64,000 bases of DNA from Celerinatantimonas sp046054165 (GTDB taxonomy: Bacteria; Pseudomonadota; Gammaproteobacteria; Enterobacterales; Celerinatantimonadaceae): the NCBI RefSeq assembly GCF_046054165.1, contig NZ_JBFNXK010000009.1, positions 62,001 through 126,000 on the forward strand. Direction: 5' to 3'. A program made the translations under genes and the position numbers. The notes under the pieces were generated by a model. The model was not told the origin of the DNA. It saw only the letters and a program-made list of their open reading frames with translations, and searched no databases. Below are positions 17,739 through 28,016 of this stretch, one piece after another. How positions within the stretch are numbered: position 1 is the stretch's first letter; every line of letters begins with the position of its first letter.

Positions 17739-18968
17739 TTGAATCATAGCCGCCATATCCGACTATTATTTAATGCTAACAAAGTCTATGACCGACAAGT
17801 CATTGAAGGCATAGGACAATACCTGAATGCGGCCCAATGTGACTGGGATATTTTTTTAGAGGAAGATTTTCGAGTTCACTGGCCACAATTGACCCACTGG
17901 CAGGGGGATGGGGTGATTGCAGATTTCGACAACCCTAAAATTGAAGAGCTGCTGCAATCCTTATCACTGCCGATTGTCGGGGTGGGTGGCTCTTATCATA
18001 ACCCTGTGGATTATCCTCAATATCCATATATTGCCACCGACAATGCTCAGCTCATTCAGTGTGCATTCCATCATCTGAAAAGCAAAGGGTTGGAAAATTT
18101 TGCTTTTTATGGACTCCCGCCCAACCCTTTTGCTCGCTGGGCTGCTGAACGAGAAACAGCCTTTCGACAGTTAATCCAGCAGCAGGGATTTCAGGCACAC
18201 GTTTTTCAGGGCAACCACACCGATTCCAAAACCTGGCAATCTGATATGCGCAACTTATCGGCCTGGCTACATCACCTGCCCAAACCAGTCGGCATTATCG
18301 CCGTGACCGATTCCCGGGCCCGACATCTACTTCAAGGCTGCGAGCTGATGGAACTGATGGTCCCAGAGCAAATCGCTATCGTGGGGATCGATAACGAAGA
18401 GGTGGCTCGTTACTTAACCCGAACCTCGCTCAGTTCCGTCGAACAAGGATGCTTGCAAATGGGCTACTACGCCGCCAAATTACTGCATCAACTGATGGAC
18501 TATCCAGATCAAGCCGCACCACCACCGCGGCTGATCGCGCCCGTCGGCATCCATGCTAGGCAAAGCAGTGACTTTAAAGCGCTGCGCGATCCGCTCGTGA
18601 TCCAAGCCATGCACTATATTCGGCAAAATGCCTGTCGCGGCATAAAAGTCGAACAGGTACTCGATTATGTTGGGATCTCTCGATCCAATCTGGAAAACCG
18701 CTTTAAAAACGAGAATCAATGTTCGATTCATCAGGCCATTCATGCCTTTAAGCTACGTCAGGCCTGCCAATTACTCACCACCACCGATCTGGCTATTTCA
18801 CAAATCGCCGATGACTGCGGCTATCCTTCGCTCCAATATCTCTACGCGGTATTCCAAAAACAGTTGCATATCACGCCAAAAGACTATCGTCTGCAGGCGA
18901 CTCGTTATCATGGACCTACAGATCCATCTTCTGAGCCATTTGATCCACTGCTGTCAGCCAGGCTTTAG
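17739..18968 (+). CDS. xylR: Xylose operon activator XylR
   Basis: Transcription activator with a LacI-like sugar-binding domain at the N-terminus (HIRLLFNANKVYDRQVIEG, IEEDF-like LEEDFRVHW) and an AraC-type double helix-turn-helix at the C-terminus (VEQVLDYVGISRSNLENRF and AISQIADDCGYPS). This order is characteristic of XylR, which binds D-xylose. I prefer the TTG at 17739, which has GGGGG seven bases upstream and begins where XylR proteins usually begin; a GTG at 17652 would add 29 residues with no family match. The C-terminal tail runs past the usual end and overlaps convergent pqiC by 53 nt. Confidence 0.92.
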   Translation: MNHSRHIRLLFNANKVYDRQVIEGIGQYLNAAQCDWDIFLEEDFRVHWPQLTHWQGDGVIADFDNPKIEELLQSLSLPIVGVGGSYHNPVDYPQYPYIATDNAQLIQCAFHHLKSKGLENFAFYGLPPNPFARWAAERETAFRQLIQQQGFQAHVFQGNHTDSKTWQSDMRNLSAWLHHLPKPVGIIAVTDSRARHLLQGCELMELMVPEQIAIVGIDNEEVARYLTRTSLSSVEQGCLQMGYYAAKLLHQLMDYPDQAAPPPRLIAPVGIHARQSSDFKALRDPLVIQAMHYIRQNACRGIKVEQVLDYVGISRSNLENRFKNENQCSIHQAIHAFKLRQACQLLTTTDLAISQIADDCGYPSLQYLYAVFQKQLHITPKDYRLQATRYHGPTDPSSEPFDPLLSARL

Positions 18969-19503
18969 TCAATGCCTGACTCATCGCCAAATAACCATTC
19001 TGCACCATCGCCTGCTTCAGGGTAAACAACTGCTGTCGGATCAATTTTCCATTCGGATCCCGAAGCTGCCAGATCCCCGAAATATGAACCCATCCCTCAG
19101 TATCCGCTGCAAACTGAGATAACTGCACCAACAGTTTATATTGGCTTACATTGTTATCGATATACCAGTTTACCGTTGGCAATCGTTGCTGCAACCGAGC
19201 TTTTAATAGCCGCTGCAATTGTATGGCTAAGGGCTCAGCCCAAAGATTATTCTGAGATGAAAAAACTTCACCTTGTGGTGAAATCAACACCATTGAATCA
19301 GAGGTTAGATAACCGGGCAGCTGGATCGGCAGCACCGTAATCTGTACCGGTCGTTCAACCGCTGATGTCGATGACTCTGGTAATGCCGACACCGCCTCTA
19401 CATCCGTCAATAGGTATTGCCGAGGAAGAGGGGAAGGATTCTGGCTACATCCACTCAGCCACAGCAATGAGATCACACTTATCCATAACCACGGTTTCAT
19501 CAT
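18916..19503 (-). CDS. pqiC: PqiC outer-membrane lipoprotein
   Basis: Lipoprotein of 195 aa with signal WLWISVISLLWLSGC (lipobox LSGC). It belongs to the PqiC/YmbA family that docks the PqiB tube to the outer membrane inside the periplasm. It immediately follows pqiB in the same direction (the pqiB stop is adjacent to the ATG). Its last 53 nt overlap the end of xylR on the other strand. Confidence 0.92.
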   Translation of the reverse strand: MMKPWLWISVISLLWLSGCSQNPSPLPRQYLLTDVEAVSALPESSTSAVERPVQITVLPIQLPGYLTSDSMVLISPQGEVFSSQNNLWAEPLAIQLQRLLKARLQQRLPTVNWYIDNNVSQYKLLVQLSQFAADTEGWVHISGIWQLRDPNGKLIRQQLFTLKQAMVQNGYLAMSQALTKAWLTAVDQMAQKMDL

Positions 19504-21174
19504 TTAAGGTTCTCTCCGGTTTGATATAGCGGCTTTCGGCTGCCGATCGGCAGGTAACTTCCGATCAAAAATCAAGGAACTGGGCTGCTGACGTAACTGC
19601 CGAACCAATGGCTGTAGATCGTTCAGAGTCCGTTGCAATGTATCCAGATTCGACTGGACTTGCTGACCGACAACACCATTTTTCTGATACAACTGCAAGG
19701 TCTGATTAAACTCAGTAATCGCCTGTTGAGCCTGTTTAGGAAGTTGCTGCGTATCAGAACGCTGTAAAAATTGTCCAATACTATCACTGGTTTTTTTCAT
19801 ACTGGCCATGGCGTTATCGGCTTGTGCCAACGTCTGCTGCAATTGCAGAGCCGTTTGTTTAAATGGGATCTTAGCCACTTGATCCAGAATTTTATTAACC
19901 TTCTGCTCCAACTGATCGACGCCAGAGCCCACGGTCGGAAATGTCGGATACCCCACCATCGTCGTCATTGGGAAAGATTTCACCGGCTTGGCTAGAAAAT
20001 CCATATTAATTACTTTGGCTCCCGTCAGAAAACTACTGGTACTCAGGGTCGCCCGAAGTCCATTGCGGATACTTTTATCGATGGTGTCTTCCCACATTTT
20101 CATAGACACATGTTCCGAATTAAATTCGGTATTTAACCGCTGTGGCTCAATTCGAGCCAATACCGGAATCGCCGGATTTTTCTGCTCGCCCCAGCGTTTA
20201 AATGAAACCCCGCGTAACGGCACCTGTTCCACAGTCCCGATTCGGATCCCTCGATATTGAACCGGCGCACCGACCTCCAAACCGCTAATATTGCTATTAA
20301 ATAAAAATACGTAATGGATAAACTGGTCATAACGGTTATTTTCCGCTTCCTCTTTTGAAGCAAACAGTCGGAAATGCGTAAAATCAGACACAGGATGTCC
20401 CGCCTCATCATTTTTCGTCTGGCCGAAGCTGATTCCGCCGCTCATCAGTGTTTCCAGTGAATCCATTCGAAATTCAAATCCCCGGGCAGAACTTTTCACA
20501 GATAATCCCGGCGTCAGCCAAAATTGTACCGCACTGGTAACCAATGAATCATAAGGCGCATGGATAAAGAGCCGATAGGTGATATCACCATTTTTCAGAT
20601 CAAAGCCGACCTTCTCGATATAACCCACGTCATATCCCCGAAAATGCACCGGTGTTCCCACCGACATTTTGGCAATATTACGACTGGATAACCGAATTCG
20701 AATCCCTTCATCCTGAGATGTCGATAACGGCGGCTGAGGAAGCATATCAAAATGATCGGTCAATGGGCCTTTGGTTCCGGGTTCCATATCAATATAAGCC
20801 CCGGATAACAAGGTTCCCAAACCACTGACCCCTTCACGGCCAACCCGAGGTTTAATCACCCAGAACTTGGCATCTTCGTGCAGCATTTCCCGACTACCGC
20901 TATGCAGTAACACCGTAATAATCGCCTGATTATAATCGGAACTTAAGCGGATATTGGTCACCTCTCCCACATCCACATTGCGAGCCTTCACTTTGGTGCG
21001 ACCCACTTCTAACCCTTCGGCATTGGCGGCCACAATCTCAATCGTTGGCCCCTGACTGGACCAGTTCTGATAAAGCATCCAGGCTGCAACCACGAGCGCC
21101 ACCAACGGGATCAACCAGATAGAGTTAAAACGGCCACGACGAAGCCATTCCACTTTCGCTACTTTTTTAATCAA
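19504..21174 (-). CDS. pqiB: PqiB, MCE-domain lipid transport protein
   Basis: Membrane-anchored periplasmic protein of 556 aa. It has one N-terminal helix (about 19-36) and three MCE domains. Each begins with a family-like pattern: GLEVGRTKVKARNVDVGEV, SVGTPVHFRGYDVGYIEKV and GLEVGAPVQYRGIRIGTV. A C-terminal helical, coiled-coil-like region follows (about 430-540). In the family the protein forms a hexameric tube bridging inner and outer membrane for lipid traffic. It overlaps pqiA by 4 nt. Confidence 0.95.
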   Translation of the reverse strand: MIKKVAKVEWLRRGRFNSIWLIPLVALVVAAWMLYQNWSSQGPTIEIVAANAEGLEVGRTKVKARNVDVGEVTNIRLSSDYNQAIITVLLHSGSREMLHEDAKFWVIKPRVGREGVSGLGTLLSGAYIDMEPGTKGPLTDHFDMLPQPPLSTSQDEGIRIRLSSRNIAKMSVGTPVHFRGYDVGYIEKVGFDLKNGDITYRLFIHAPYDSLVTSAVQFWLTPGLSVKSSARGFEFRMDSLETLMSGGISFGQTKNDEAGHPVSDFTHFRLFASKEEAENNRYDQFIHYVFLFNSNISGLEVGAPVQYRGIRIGTVEQVPLRGVSFKRWGEQKNPAIPVLARIEPQRLNTEFNSEHVSMKMWEDTIDKSIRNGLRATLSTSSFLTGAKVINMDFLAKPVKSFPMTTMVGYPTFPTVGSGVDQLEQKVNKILDQVAKIPFKQTALQLQQTLAQADNAMASMKKTSDSIGQFLQRSDTQQLPKQAQQAITEFNQTLQLYQKNGVVGQQVQSNLDTLQRTLNDLQPLVRQLRQQPSSLIFDRKLPADRQPKAAISNRREP

Positions 21175-22457
21175 AAGGATAACTCCTCATGTGACTGGGA
21201 TGATGATTCAGGCTCAGACTCCTGCCACAACAACCGGGGATCAAAACATCGGGCCGCCAACATGGTTAAAACAACGACCCCAGCAAACGATAACACCGCA
21301 GGACCGGGAACAACCCGCATTAAATTTCCCATTTGCACCAGCGCTGTTAAAATAGCGACAACAAAGATATCAATCATGGACCAGCGCCCTACAAATTCAG
21401 TGATATGGTATAGGCACTGTTTATGCCGATTCAAACATTGATGATTCGGCCGTTTCACTTGCCAACATAACCAGCCCAGAGAGAAGATCTTAGCCAGAGG
21501 CACAACCACACTGGCAATAAAAATAACCATAGCCACCGGATATGATTTCAAACTCCACAGCAACAGCACCCCACCTAAAATAGTCGAGTACGTTTTCTGA
21601 CCTAAAAATTCCGTCATCATAATCGGCAACACATTCGCTGGGATATACATAATGACTGCCGCCGCCAACAACGCCAGCGTGATCCGGACACTATATCGCC
21701 GGGTCCGAGTAACCCGATGATGGCAACGAGAACAATGCAGGTGCTTGCCAGCTACGGCAGCCCCGCAAAAAGAACAATTTTTAGCAGAAGGATCCAGTGT
21801 TTTGGCCGTCATCAATTGAAAATCAGGCACGTTCAGCTGCCAGAGGACTCGTTTGTCAATCAAACTCACCACTCGGACATACAACAACACAAACAGCGAA
21901 TAGGCCCAAAAAGACAGTCCCAGTTGGATATGCGCCAAACTATGCAGTTTTACTAACGACACCAGTAACCCAACCAAAAATACATCCACCATCAACCAGG
22001 GATGACACACCGTGCACCAATACGCCAGCAAATGCCGCCCCATCAACCTTCGCTGAAACTTCCAGCCAAACGCCAGATAACTCAGAGCTAAAAGATAGCT
22101 GATAGGGAATACAAACAACAACAGGACAACCAAGATCCCAAATGCAATAAAGTGTTGCCCAAGCAATACCGTCAAGGTGTCGATCAAGCTCATCTGTCGT
22201 TCAATCCCATTACTGGAAACGCCCAACAGCGGAAAACTAAACACCATCACCAACATGATCAGAGCGGCGATGGAAAAGGCCTGTAACCTTGACACTAATT
22301 GGGGATGATAACTTAGCAAAACATGCTGACAGCGTTCACAACGAACTCGCTGTCCAGGTTCCAGTGCCGGAACAATATTCACCGTATTGCAACACTCACA
22401 CACGATGATCTGTTCCTGATGCACGGCGGAGCGTGTTAAATCAGAAGACGGTTCCAT
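21171..22457 (-). CDS. pqiA: PqiA inner-membrane protein
   Basis: Integral membrane partner of PqiB with two copies of a four-helix PqiA domain. Each copy is preceded by a zinc ribbon: Cys20/Cys23 with Cys40/Cys43, and a second CSFC...CSRC pair midway. I take the ATG at 22457, just before the first ribbon and behind GGGA; a TTG at 22505 would add 16 unrelated residues. First gene of pqiABC. In relatives the operon responds to paraquat via SoxRS, but no clear SoxS box was recognised here. Confidence 0.93.
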   Translation of the reverse strand: MEPSSDLTRSAVHQEQIIVCECCNTVNIVPALEPGQRVRCERCQHVLLSYHPQLVSRLQAFSIAALIMLVMVFSFPLLGVSSNGIERQMSLIDTLTVLLGQHFIAFGILVVLLLFVFPISYLLALSYLAFGWKFQRRLMGRHLLAYWCTVCHPWLMVDVFLVGLLVSLVKLHSLAHIQLGLSFWAYSLFVLLYVRVVSLIDKRVLWQLNVPDFQLMTAKTLDPSAKNCSFCGAAVAGKHLHCSRCHHRVTRTRRYSVRITLALLAAAVIMYIPANVLPIMMTEFLGQKTYSTILGGVLLLWSLKSYPVAMVIFIASVVVPLAKIFSLGWLCWQVKRPNHQCLNRHKQCLYHITEFVGRWSMIDIFVVAILTALVQMGNLMRVVPGPAVLSFAGVVVLTMLAARCFDPRLLWQESEPESSSQSHEELSF

Positions 22458-23069
22458 GAATGATCCCAGCTCTATGTAGTATTTCAACGAATAACATCTT
22501 ATCAATAGCTGTTTTGGGCCGTGCTAGCCATCTTAAAAGCAACACGTTGCCTTGATAACAACTACCTTACTTCAACCATGAATCATTTTGCCGATTGATT
22601 ACAGGCAAAAATAATCATATGAATCACATCCGTAAAGGGGTTCGTTGCATTGGGGGGAAACGGAACCCAGAAACTATTTTCCAGAATCTATTCGTGGGCC
22701 TATTATCAGGGTTGATTCTCTATGCCCAAATCATCGGCTAACACAGGATCACTGCACAGGTCATGCTCATCAATCCTCAAACTGCGCCGAGAATTGCATA
22801 AAGACTCGCCAGAAATATAGACTCATGCACACAATAAGAAACTTAAACGGATCCGCTTAAGTATGACAAGATGATATCAAACCCCTTCATAAAACTCAAA
22901 AAACAACCTTAACTTAACACTGGCGATGCCTTTCAACATCACTGCAAAAAAGATCCACACTGATGAAACGCAACCTGTCTTGCATCTTATACGATCTTCA
23001 TAATCGACCCGATGCAATCCGGGATGCGCTTCATTCCTTTCAAGTCGCCAATCTTTGGCTAAGCCCCAC
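22458..23069. other. Intergenic region between pqiA and gldA
   Basis: About 610 nt containing the pqi promoter. Open frames at 22645-22860 and 22963-23073 (plus strand) lack ribosome sites and recognisable products. No tRNA, terminator or clear operator was found. Confidence 0.4.
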
Positions 23070-24167
23070 TTAACTTAAGGCATGACTTAACTGATCCACG
23101 GCTAAAATGGCCTGGGCGACCTCATCAGCCGATAATTTTGGATTCAGATTTCCTAAAGTATCGCCTGGAGAACCAGCCAATTCACCGATTTTAACTAGAT
23201 TTTCATAAGGTTCATTTTCAAGGTGCAAGGCTTTTAACGTTGTCGGCATTCCAATCGATTGATACAGCTGTAAATACTGTCTTAACTCTGCATCCGGACG
23301 GTTCTCCAGCACCATCTGCACCAATGTGCCATAAGCGACTTTTTCACCATGCGTCAACTTATGAATGTCCCCTTTAATCGCGGTAAATCCATTATGGATT
23401 GCGTGGGCCCCGGCCAATCCGGCATTTTCAAATCCCAATCCAGATAATAAGGTATTCGCTTCAATCACCGCTTCGACCGCCGGAGTAACAATGCGTTTAG
23501 CCACAGCATGATACGCACTTAACCCATAGGTCAACAAAGTATCGGCACAGGCCTTGGCAATCGCCATCCCGGCAATCGAAGGATTGGCCCCCACCATGGA
23601 ATCACTCTGAGTGCGAGCCACTGCCAATGCTTCCACATAGGTTGCCAGACCATCGGCAATCCCGGAGGCGAACAAACGCAGTGGCGCCTGCACGCAAATC
23701 TGAGTATCGACAAACACCAGATCCGGATTTTTATTGTAAAAACGATAGCTATCAAAGACGCCTTGTTCCGTATAAATCACTGACAATGCACTACAGGGGG
23801 CATCGGTTGAGGCCACAGTTGGTACAATGGCAATCGGCTGGCGCAGATCATCGGCAACCGCTTTGGCGGTATCCAACGTTTTTCCACCGCCAATCCCCAC
23901 GACAAACTGGGTTTGTTCTCGAACGGCGGCTTCAACAATCCGCTTAATTTCCAAATCGGAAGCTTCCCCATGAAAACTTTCATAGGCATAAGTCAATCCG
24001 GCTTTTTTTAACGCTTGATCACAATTTTCAGCAACAATCCCCCAGACAATTTCATCAGCGATCAATAAACCATGATCCCCCATCGGCTTCAGTAGTTCTC
24101 CAAGTTCGTGGATAATACCGAATCCTTGCACATACTTACCGGGTGAAGAAAATATAATTTTACTCAT
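23070..24167 (-). CDS. gldA: Glycerol dehydrogenase
   Basis: NAD-dependent iron-family alcohol dehydrogenase of 365 aa, converting glycerol to dihydroxyacetone. It shows the nucleotide-binding GIGGGKTLDTAK, and zinc ligands in ASGIADGLATYVEA (Asp), GLAGAHAIHNG (His) and KLTHGEKVAYG (His). The ATG has AGGAG eight bases upstream. It stands alone in the minus direction. No dihydroxyacetone kinase is nearby, so its flux partner is elsewhere. Confidence 0.95.
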   Translation of the reverse strand: MSKIIFSSPGKYVQGFGIIHELGELLKPMGDHGLLIADEIVWGIVAENCDQALKKAGLTYAYESFHGEASDLEIKRIVEAAVREQTQFVVGIGGGKTLDTAKAVADDLRQPIAIVPTVASTDAPCSALSVIYTEQGVFDSYRFYNKNPDLVFVDTQICVQAPLRLFASGIADGLATYVEALAVARTQSDSMVGANPSIAGMAIAKACADTLLTYGLSAYHAVAKRIVTPAVEAVIEANTLLSGLGFENAGLAGAHAIHNGFTAIKGDIHKLTHGEKVAYGTLVQMVLENRPDAELRQYLQLYQSIGMPTTLKALHLENEPYENLVKIGELAGSPGDTLGNLNPKLSADEVAQAILAVDQLSHALS

Positions 24168-24560
24168 GTCAAAACTCCTCGTAACAATGGCTAAAAGGAA
24201 TGACCGAGATCGCTTCCCTGTCTATGTCTCGGTGAATGTTCGCTCAACACGACAGCCGCCTAAAGCAGCTGCCATTAACCGTTAATCATGTGGTCATCAC
24301 ATATTTTTAATAGGCTGCCAAACTCGATTGGTCAGATCCAACGACCCCAAACAATGACCTTTAATATATCCTGCCACGGCTGCAGTATATCTTATTGATC
24401 TAACCCGGTTATGGATCACTTATCACTCTATAAACATCATGTCCCGTAGGAGCTGTGGATCTTTCATGGTTGAATGATGTTCAAGAGCCGCACTTTGAAT
24501 CAGACTCGGCTTGTGTAGCTTCATGAGTTAAGTAAACAGAGCACAACACCGGTAGGGACG
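24168..24560. other. gldA upstream region
   Basis: Contains a perfect 13-nt palindrome ATTAACCGTTAAT at 24274-24286, 107 nt before gldA, and a short ATGTG-N5-CACAT repeat at 24288-24302. Either could be an operator. No open frame is convincing. Confidence 0.35.
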
Positions 24561-24561
24561 G

Positions 24562-24589
24562 TAAAGAGCCACCGGGAGGTGGCTCTTTA
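24562..24589 (-). terminator. Strong hairpin downstream of the carboxylesterase
   Basis: A perfect 12-bp stem (TAAAGAGCCACC / GGTGGCTCTTTA) with GGGA loop, 53 nt past the esterase stop. The tail is only weakly T-rich. Confidence 0.7.
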
Positions 24590-24641
24590 GGTCATATAAA
24601 AATGAGCGTAGAAGCCCAACAACTGGGCTTGTGACGAGCGT

Positions 24642-26168
24642 TTATTGGATCTGCTCAACCAGATCCAATTGGGCACGCATTGGATCGGGCTGAGCTTTCG
24701 ACTGAGCCGCACCTTTGGCAGAGAACATCATCAATTGATCATGCTGACGATCATACTGAGGCCATCGAGGAAGCCCTTTACCATTTGGGTTCCCAGTTTT
24801 CGCAAAATTCACCCAATACTGGTGCATTAAATCAGCCATGGCCTGATCCTGAGCTGAAAGATCGGTACCATAGGTCGACGGCAGCGTATTGAAGACATAT
24901 GGAATTTCAGTAGCATGAAATGCCCCTAGCCATTTGTCTTGATTGGTTTTAGCCACATAAGCAAACCGATATTCCCAAACGGGCTGCCCCGCACTCGCAA
25001 ATTGCCGAGCAATAAAGCGAGCCGGCTCGACCATCATTTGCTGCATCGAAATCCGATAAGCCAGATCTTCCGGTGTCAAACTCGGAGCATAAGCTTGCTC
25101 CGCCTGTTTGGACAAATCTCCAAACTGTTTTAAAACCTGTTCCCGAGAAGAATAATTCTGCGTCACAATGCCCAAATCATATTGATTCGCCCCCACAAGG
25201 ATCGGAACATGTGAAAAATCACGGTCCTGATAATTAGTTTCAGGTTCATGCGCAATAATTTTGCCATCGATAACGGTACCGGAATACGTCGATTGCTCTT
25301 GAGCCATATTGCCAAGATTCAAATCTCCTTGCAGCACTTTTGCCGGTAGCTGACGCAGCTGCGCTAATCCTTTTTCAGAGGTATCGGTAATCCCATTATT
25401 TTTAGCAAATTGGATCCCTGATTGAATCGCTTTCGACCATGGATTATGGTCAGTTAAACTCAATCGCCCACCCCCGGACTGAATAATGACCCGATTAAAT
25501 AGATCCCGACTATAGTGACTGGTCAACAAGGCATGGATGGAATAGCCACCCGCCGATTCACCAAATAACGTCACATTCTTCGGATCCCCACCAAACGATG
25601 CAATATTATCCTGAACCCAGCGCAGGGCACTAATTTGGTCCATGAGTCCATAATTGCCATGAAACATATTGCTACTTAGCGCCGGATGGGCAAAAAATCC
25701 AAAACGACCTAATCGATAGTTAAAGCTGACAAAAATAATCCCCTGCTTGGCAAACGACTCACCGTTATATACCGGTGAAGCACTTCCGCCATTGACAAAT
25801 CCACCACCGTGGATCCACACCATCACTGGCATCCGGGGCTGCAAGTGAGCAGGACGCAATACATTAATCGTCAGACAATCCTCACTATAATGGTCCGGGA
25901 GCGGGTCACGATCATATTTAAAAATGGCCTGCATACAGCTAGGACCAAACTGAATCGTTTTTTTCACCCCTGACCAAGATTTGGCAGATAAAGCCCTTTG
26001 CCAACGCAGGTTCCCCAGAGGAGGCCGGGCATAAGGGATCCCCAGAAAAGATTCAACACCATTTTGAACGGTGCCCTCAATACGGCCGGATTGAATCTGC
26101 ACGGTCGCAGCCGCCCACGATAATTGAGAGATTAACGCGAGAGTAAGCACTAACCATCTGGCTTTCAT
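24642..26168 (-). CDS. Exported type-B carboxylesterase/lipase
   Basis: Alpha/beta-hydrolase of 508 aa with a Sec signal peptide (MKARWLVLTLALISQLSWAA), so periplasmic or secreted. The oxyanion hole HGGGF, the nucleophile elbow GESAGG and a late His in AFHATEIPY form the expected triad, with an acidic residue between. The N-terminal GIPYARPPLGNLRW is typical of the carboxylesterase type-B family (para-nitrobenzyl esterase, cholinesterase relatives). Substrate is unknown. It is monocistronic with AGGA ahead of the ATG. Confidence 0.9.
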   Translation of the reverse strand: MKARWLVLTLALISQLSWAAATVQIQSGRIEGTVQNGVESFLGIPYARPPLGNLRWQRALSAKSWSGVKKTIQFGPSCMQAIFKYDRDPLPDHYSEDCLTINVLRPAHLQPRMPVMVWIHGGGFVNGGSASPVYNGESFAKQGIIFVSFNYRLGRFGFFAHPALSSNMFHGNYGLMDQISALRWVQDNIASFGGDPKNVTLFGESAGGYSIHALLTSHYSRDLFNRVIIQSGGGRLSLTDHNPWSKAIQSGIQFAKNNGITDTSEKGLAQLRQLPAKVLQGDLNLGNMAQEQSTYSGTVIDGKIIAHEPETNYQDRDFSHVPILVGANQYDLGIVTQNYSSREQVLKQFGDLSKQAEQAYAPSLTPEDLAYRISMQQMMVEPARFIARQFASAGQPVWEYRFAYVAKTNQDKWLGAFHATEIPYVFNTLPSTYGTDLSAQDQAMADLMHQYWVNFAKTGNPNGKGLPRWPQYDRQHDQLMMFSAKGAAQSKAQPDPMRAQLDLVEQIQ

Positions 26169-26530
26169 AAAGCGTCCTATTGATAATTTAAAATTAGAAT
26201 AATCCGATTAACAACTTAAAATCTGGCTCAAAGATCGATGCGCTCATCCATCAATCTCCAAGTTGTATTAAATGAATAATAACGACGTTAATTCGCACAA
26301 AACCAGTCTTTCGGCGATTAACTCGGTTGGCTTTTGTTCAAACTTTGCTTAAATGAATAGTTCGAATGACCCTTAAGTTGCATCGAGCGAATGCAAAACA
26401 CCGCACTGAAAAATCTGAGACAACGCAGCACCTCTCTTCCCTCACACGACCTTCAGAATCACAACTCATTGAGCCAATGACCTTGCTCAATAGTAAGCTA
26501 TTATCTACCTTTTATTTAAAAGTTTAAAAC
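26169..26530. other. Intergenic region, nothing recognised
   Basis: Between the esterase start and the end of the maturase gene. AT-rich, no credible open frame, hairpin with T tract or operator was found. Confidence 0.4.
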
Positions 26531-27751
26531 TCAATAAAAGCGTTGTTTCATCATTTTTCGGATTTGTTTTGGAGACTGTTCTCGTTCCAGAAACTCTAAG
26601 ATCCCAACCATTCGCGGCACAACATGTGAAAAATGCGTTTTAAAACTACTACAGAGATAATTTTTATTCGGTTTGCCATCACTGGAAAGATCAAAGCGAT
26701 GTTTCGGACACCCCCCGTTGCAAACCTGACGAACCGAACAGCCCTCACAATCATGACTAATATGGGTCAGTTTATCTTCACCAAATTGCAAATTTTGTGG
26801 CAAATTAACCAGTGTTGTTAGCTTATCCTGATGAATATTACCCAGTTTATGCTCTGGGTACACGAAGTGATCGCATGAATAGACATCCCCATTGGCTTCA
26901 ACAACCAACTCGTTACCACACGTTTCACCAAAAACACAAGCACCGGGACGCCCCAGCATCTGACTCATGGTTTGTTCAAAATTCATCACAAACACGTCAC
27001 CCAAATCATTTAAACACCAATAATCAAAGATTTGATTGAGAAAAACGCCATATTGAGCCGCAGGAACCGACCAATCCGTGACTGCACATTGATCTGAAAA
27101 CGAAGGTTGTATCAACGTTAAACCATTTTCATCGGGTTGATTGGCTTGCCGTTCGACCAATGGAATAAACTGTATGTAACGACTACCGATACGTTTTAAA
27201 AATTTATAGGTATCTAAGGGTCGCTTCACGTTTTCGGCATTCACCACTGTCAGCGTGTTAAATTCGACATGATGCTGTTTCAAGTGCTCCAGCCCTTTCA
27301 TGACTTCATCAAAGGTACTTTTACCTGATCGTGTTAAACGATAGCGATCGTTCATCAAACGATCTCCATCAATCGATAATCCGACTAAAAAGTTATTCAG
27401 TTTCAGAAACCGAGCCCAATCATCATCGATGCGAGTCCCGTTCGTCTGAAAGAAATTCTGAACCTTTTTCATTCCACAGTATTTTCGTTGTAATTCAAGC
27501 GCACGTTCGAAGAAATCGATCCCCAGCAGGGTGGGTTCACCTCCCTGCCATATGAAATCAACGACATTCCCATGCTGAGACCGGATCTGCTGCTCAACAT
27601 ATTGTTCCAATGTTGAATCATCCATTTTCCAGTGACTTTTCCGTTCCGGATATAATTTTTCTTTTTCCAGATAAAAACAGTAGGTGCAGTCAATATTACA
27701 TACGGAGCCGCTCGGCTTTGCAATCACTTGGAAATTATCAATATTTCTCAC
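26531..27751 (-). CDS. Anaerobic sulfatase-maturating enzyme (radical SAM)
   Basis: Cytoplasmic iron-sulfur enzyme that oxidises the active-site Ser or Cys of sulfatases to formylglycine. At 406 aa it has the radical SAM Cys18-x3-Cys22-x2-Cys25 in CNIDCTYCF, and C-terminal SPASM-type cysteines (ETCGNELVVEANGDVYSCD, CEGCSVRQVCNGGCPKHR). Start is GTG with AGGAG seven bases upstream. Both sulfatases of this window have the Ser-type motif that needs this enzyme. The gene lies 6-8 kb from them but is preceded by a RAT-terminator of the same kind as their operon, so co-regulation is likely. Confidence 0.93.
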   Translation of the reverse strand: MRNIDNFQVIAKPSGSVCNIDCTYCFYLEKEKLYPERKSHWKMDDSTLEQYVEQQIRSQHGNVVDFIWQGGEPTLLGIDFFERALELQRKYCGMKKVQNFFQTNGTRIDDDWARFLKLNNFLVGLSIDGDRLMNDRYRLTRSGKSTFDEVMKGLEHLKQHHVEFNTLTVVNAENVKRPLDTYKFLKRIGSRYIQFIPLVERQANQPDENGLTLIQPSFSDQCAVTDWSVPAAQYGVFLNQIFDYWCLNDLGDVFVMNFEQTMSQMLGRPGACVFGETCGNELVVEANGDVYSCDHFVYPEHKLGNIHQDKLTTLVNLPQNLQFGEDKLTHISHDCEGCSVRQVCNGGCPKHRFDLSSDGKPNKNYLCSSFKTHFSHVVPRMVGILEFLEREQSPKQIRKMMKQRFY

Positions 27752-27960
27752 GATATACTCCTATCCAGAGGCCTTTGATCTTGGTTGATATTCGGCCCAT
27801 GCTCTAAGCTCAATAAACCCCAGAGCATCATGTCAAAACTTTCGCCGCGATGTCTGTCACCGTATCCACAGGCTCAGACCCTAGTATTCATTTAAACGGG
27901 TTTTGCATAAAATTCAACAACGAACCTTCCAAGCCTGTTGCTGACTCTTTTTCAAGACAT

Positions 27961-28016
27961 AAAAAAACCTGTATCGTCAATAGTTCGATCATCCGAGCTA
28001 TTGACGATACAGGTTT
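27961..28016 (-). terminator. Antitermination-controlled terminator A, upstream of the sulfatase maturase
   Basis: A 19-bp perfect stem (beginning AAACCTGTATCG on the minus strand) with a 14-nt loop, followed by seven T on the minus strand. Its first bases overlap the RAT site at 28012-28042, so antiterminator binding would block it. Confidence 0.88.

Noticed and set aside
22963..23073. 36-codon plus-strand frame MKRNLSCILYD...
   Set aside because: It has no ribosome site and overlaps the end of gldA; probably chance.
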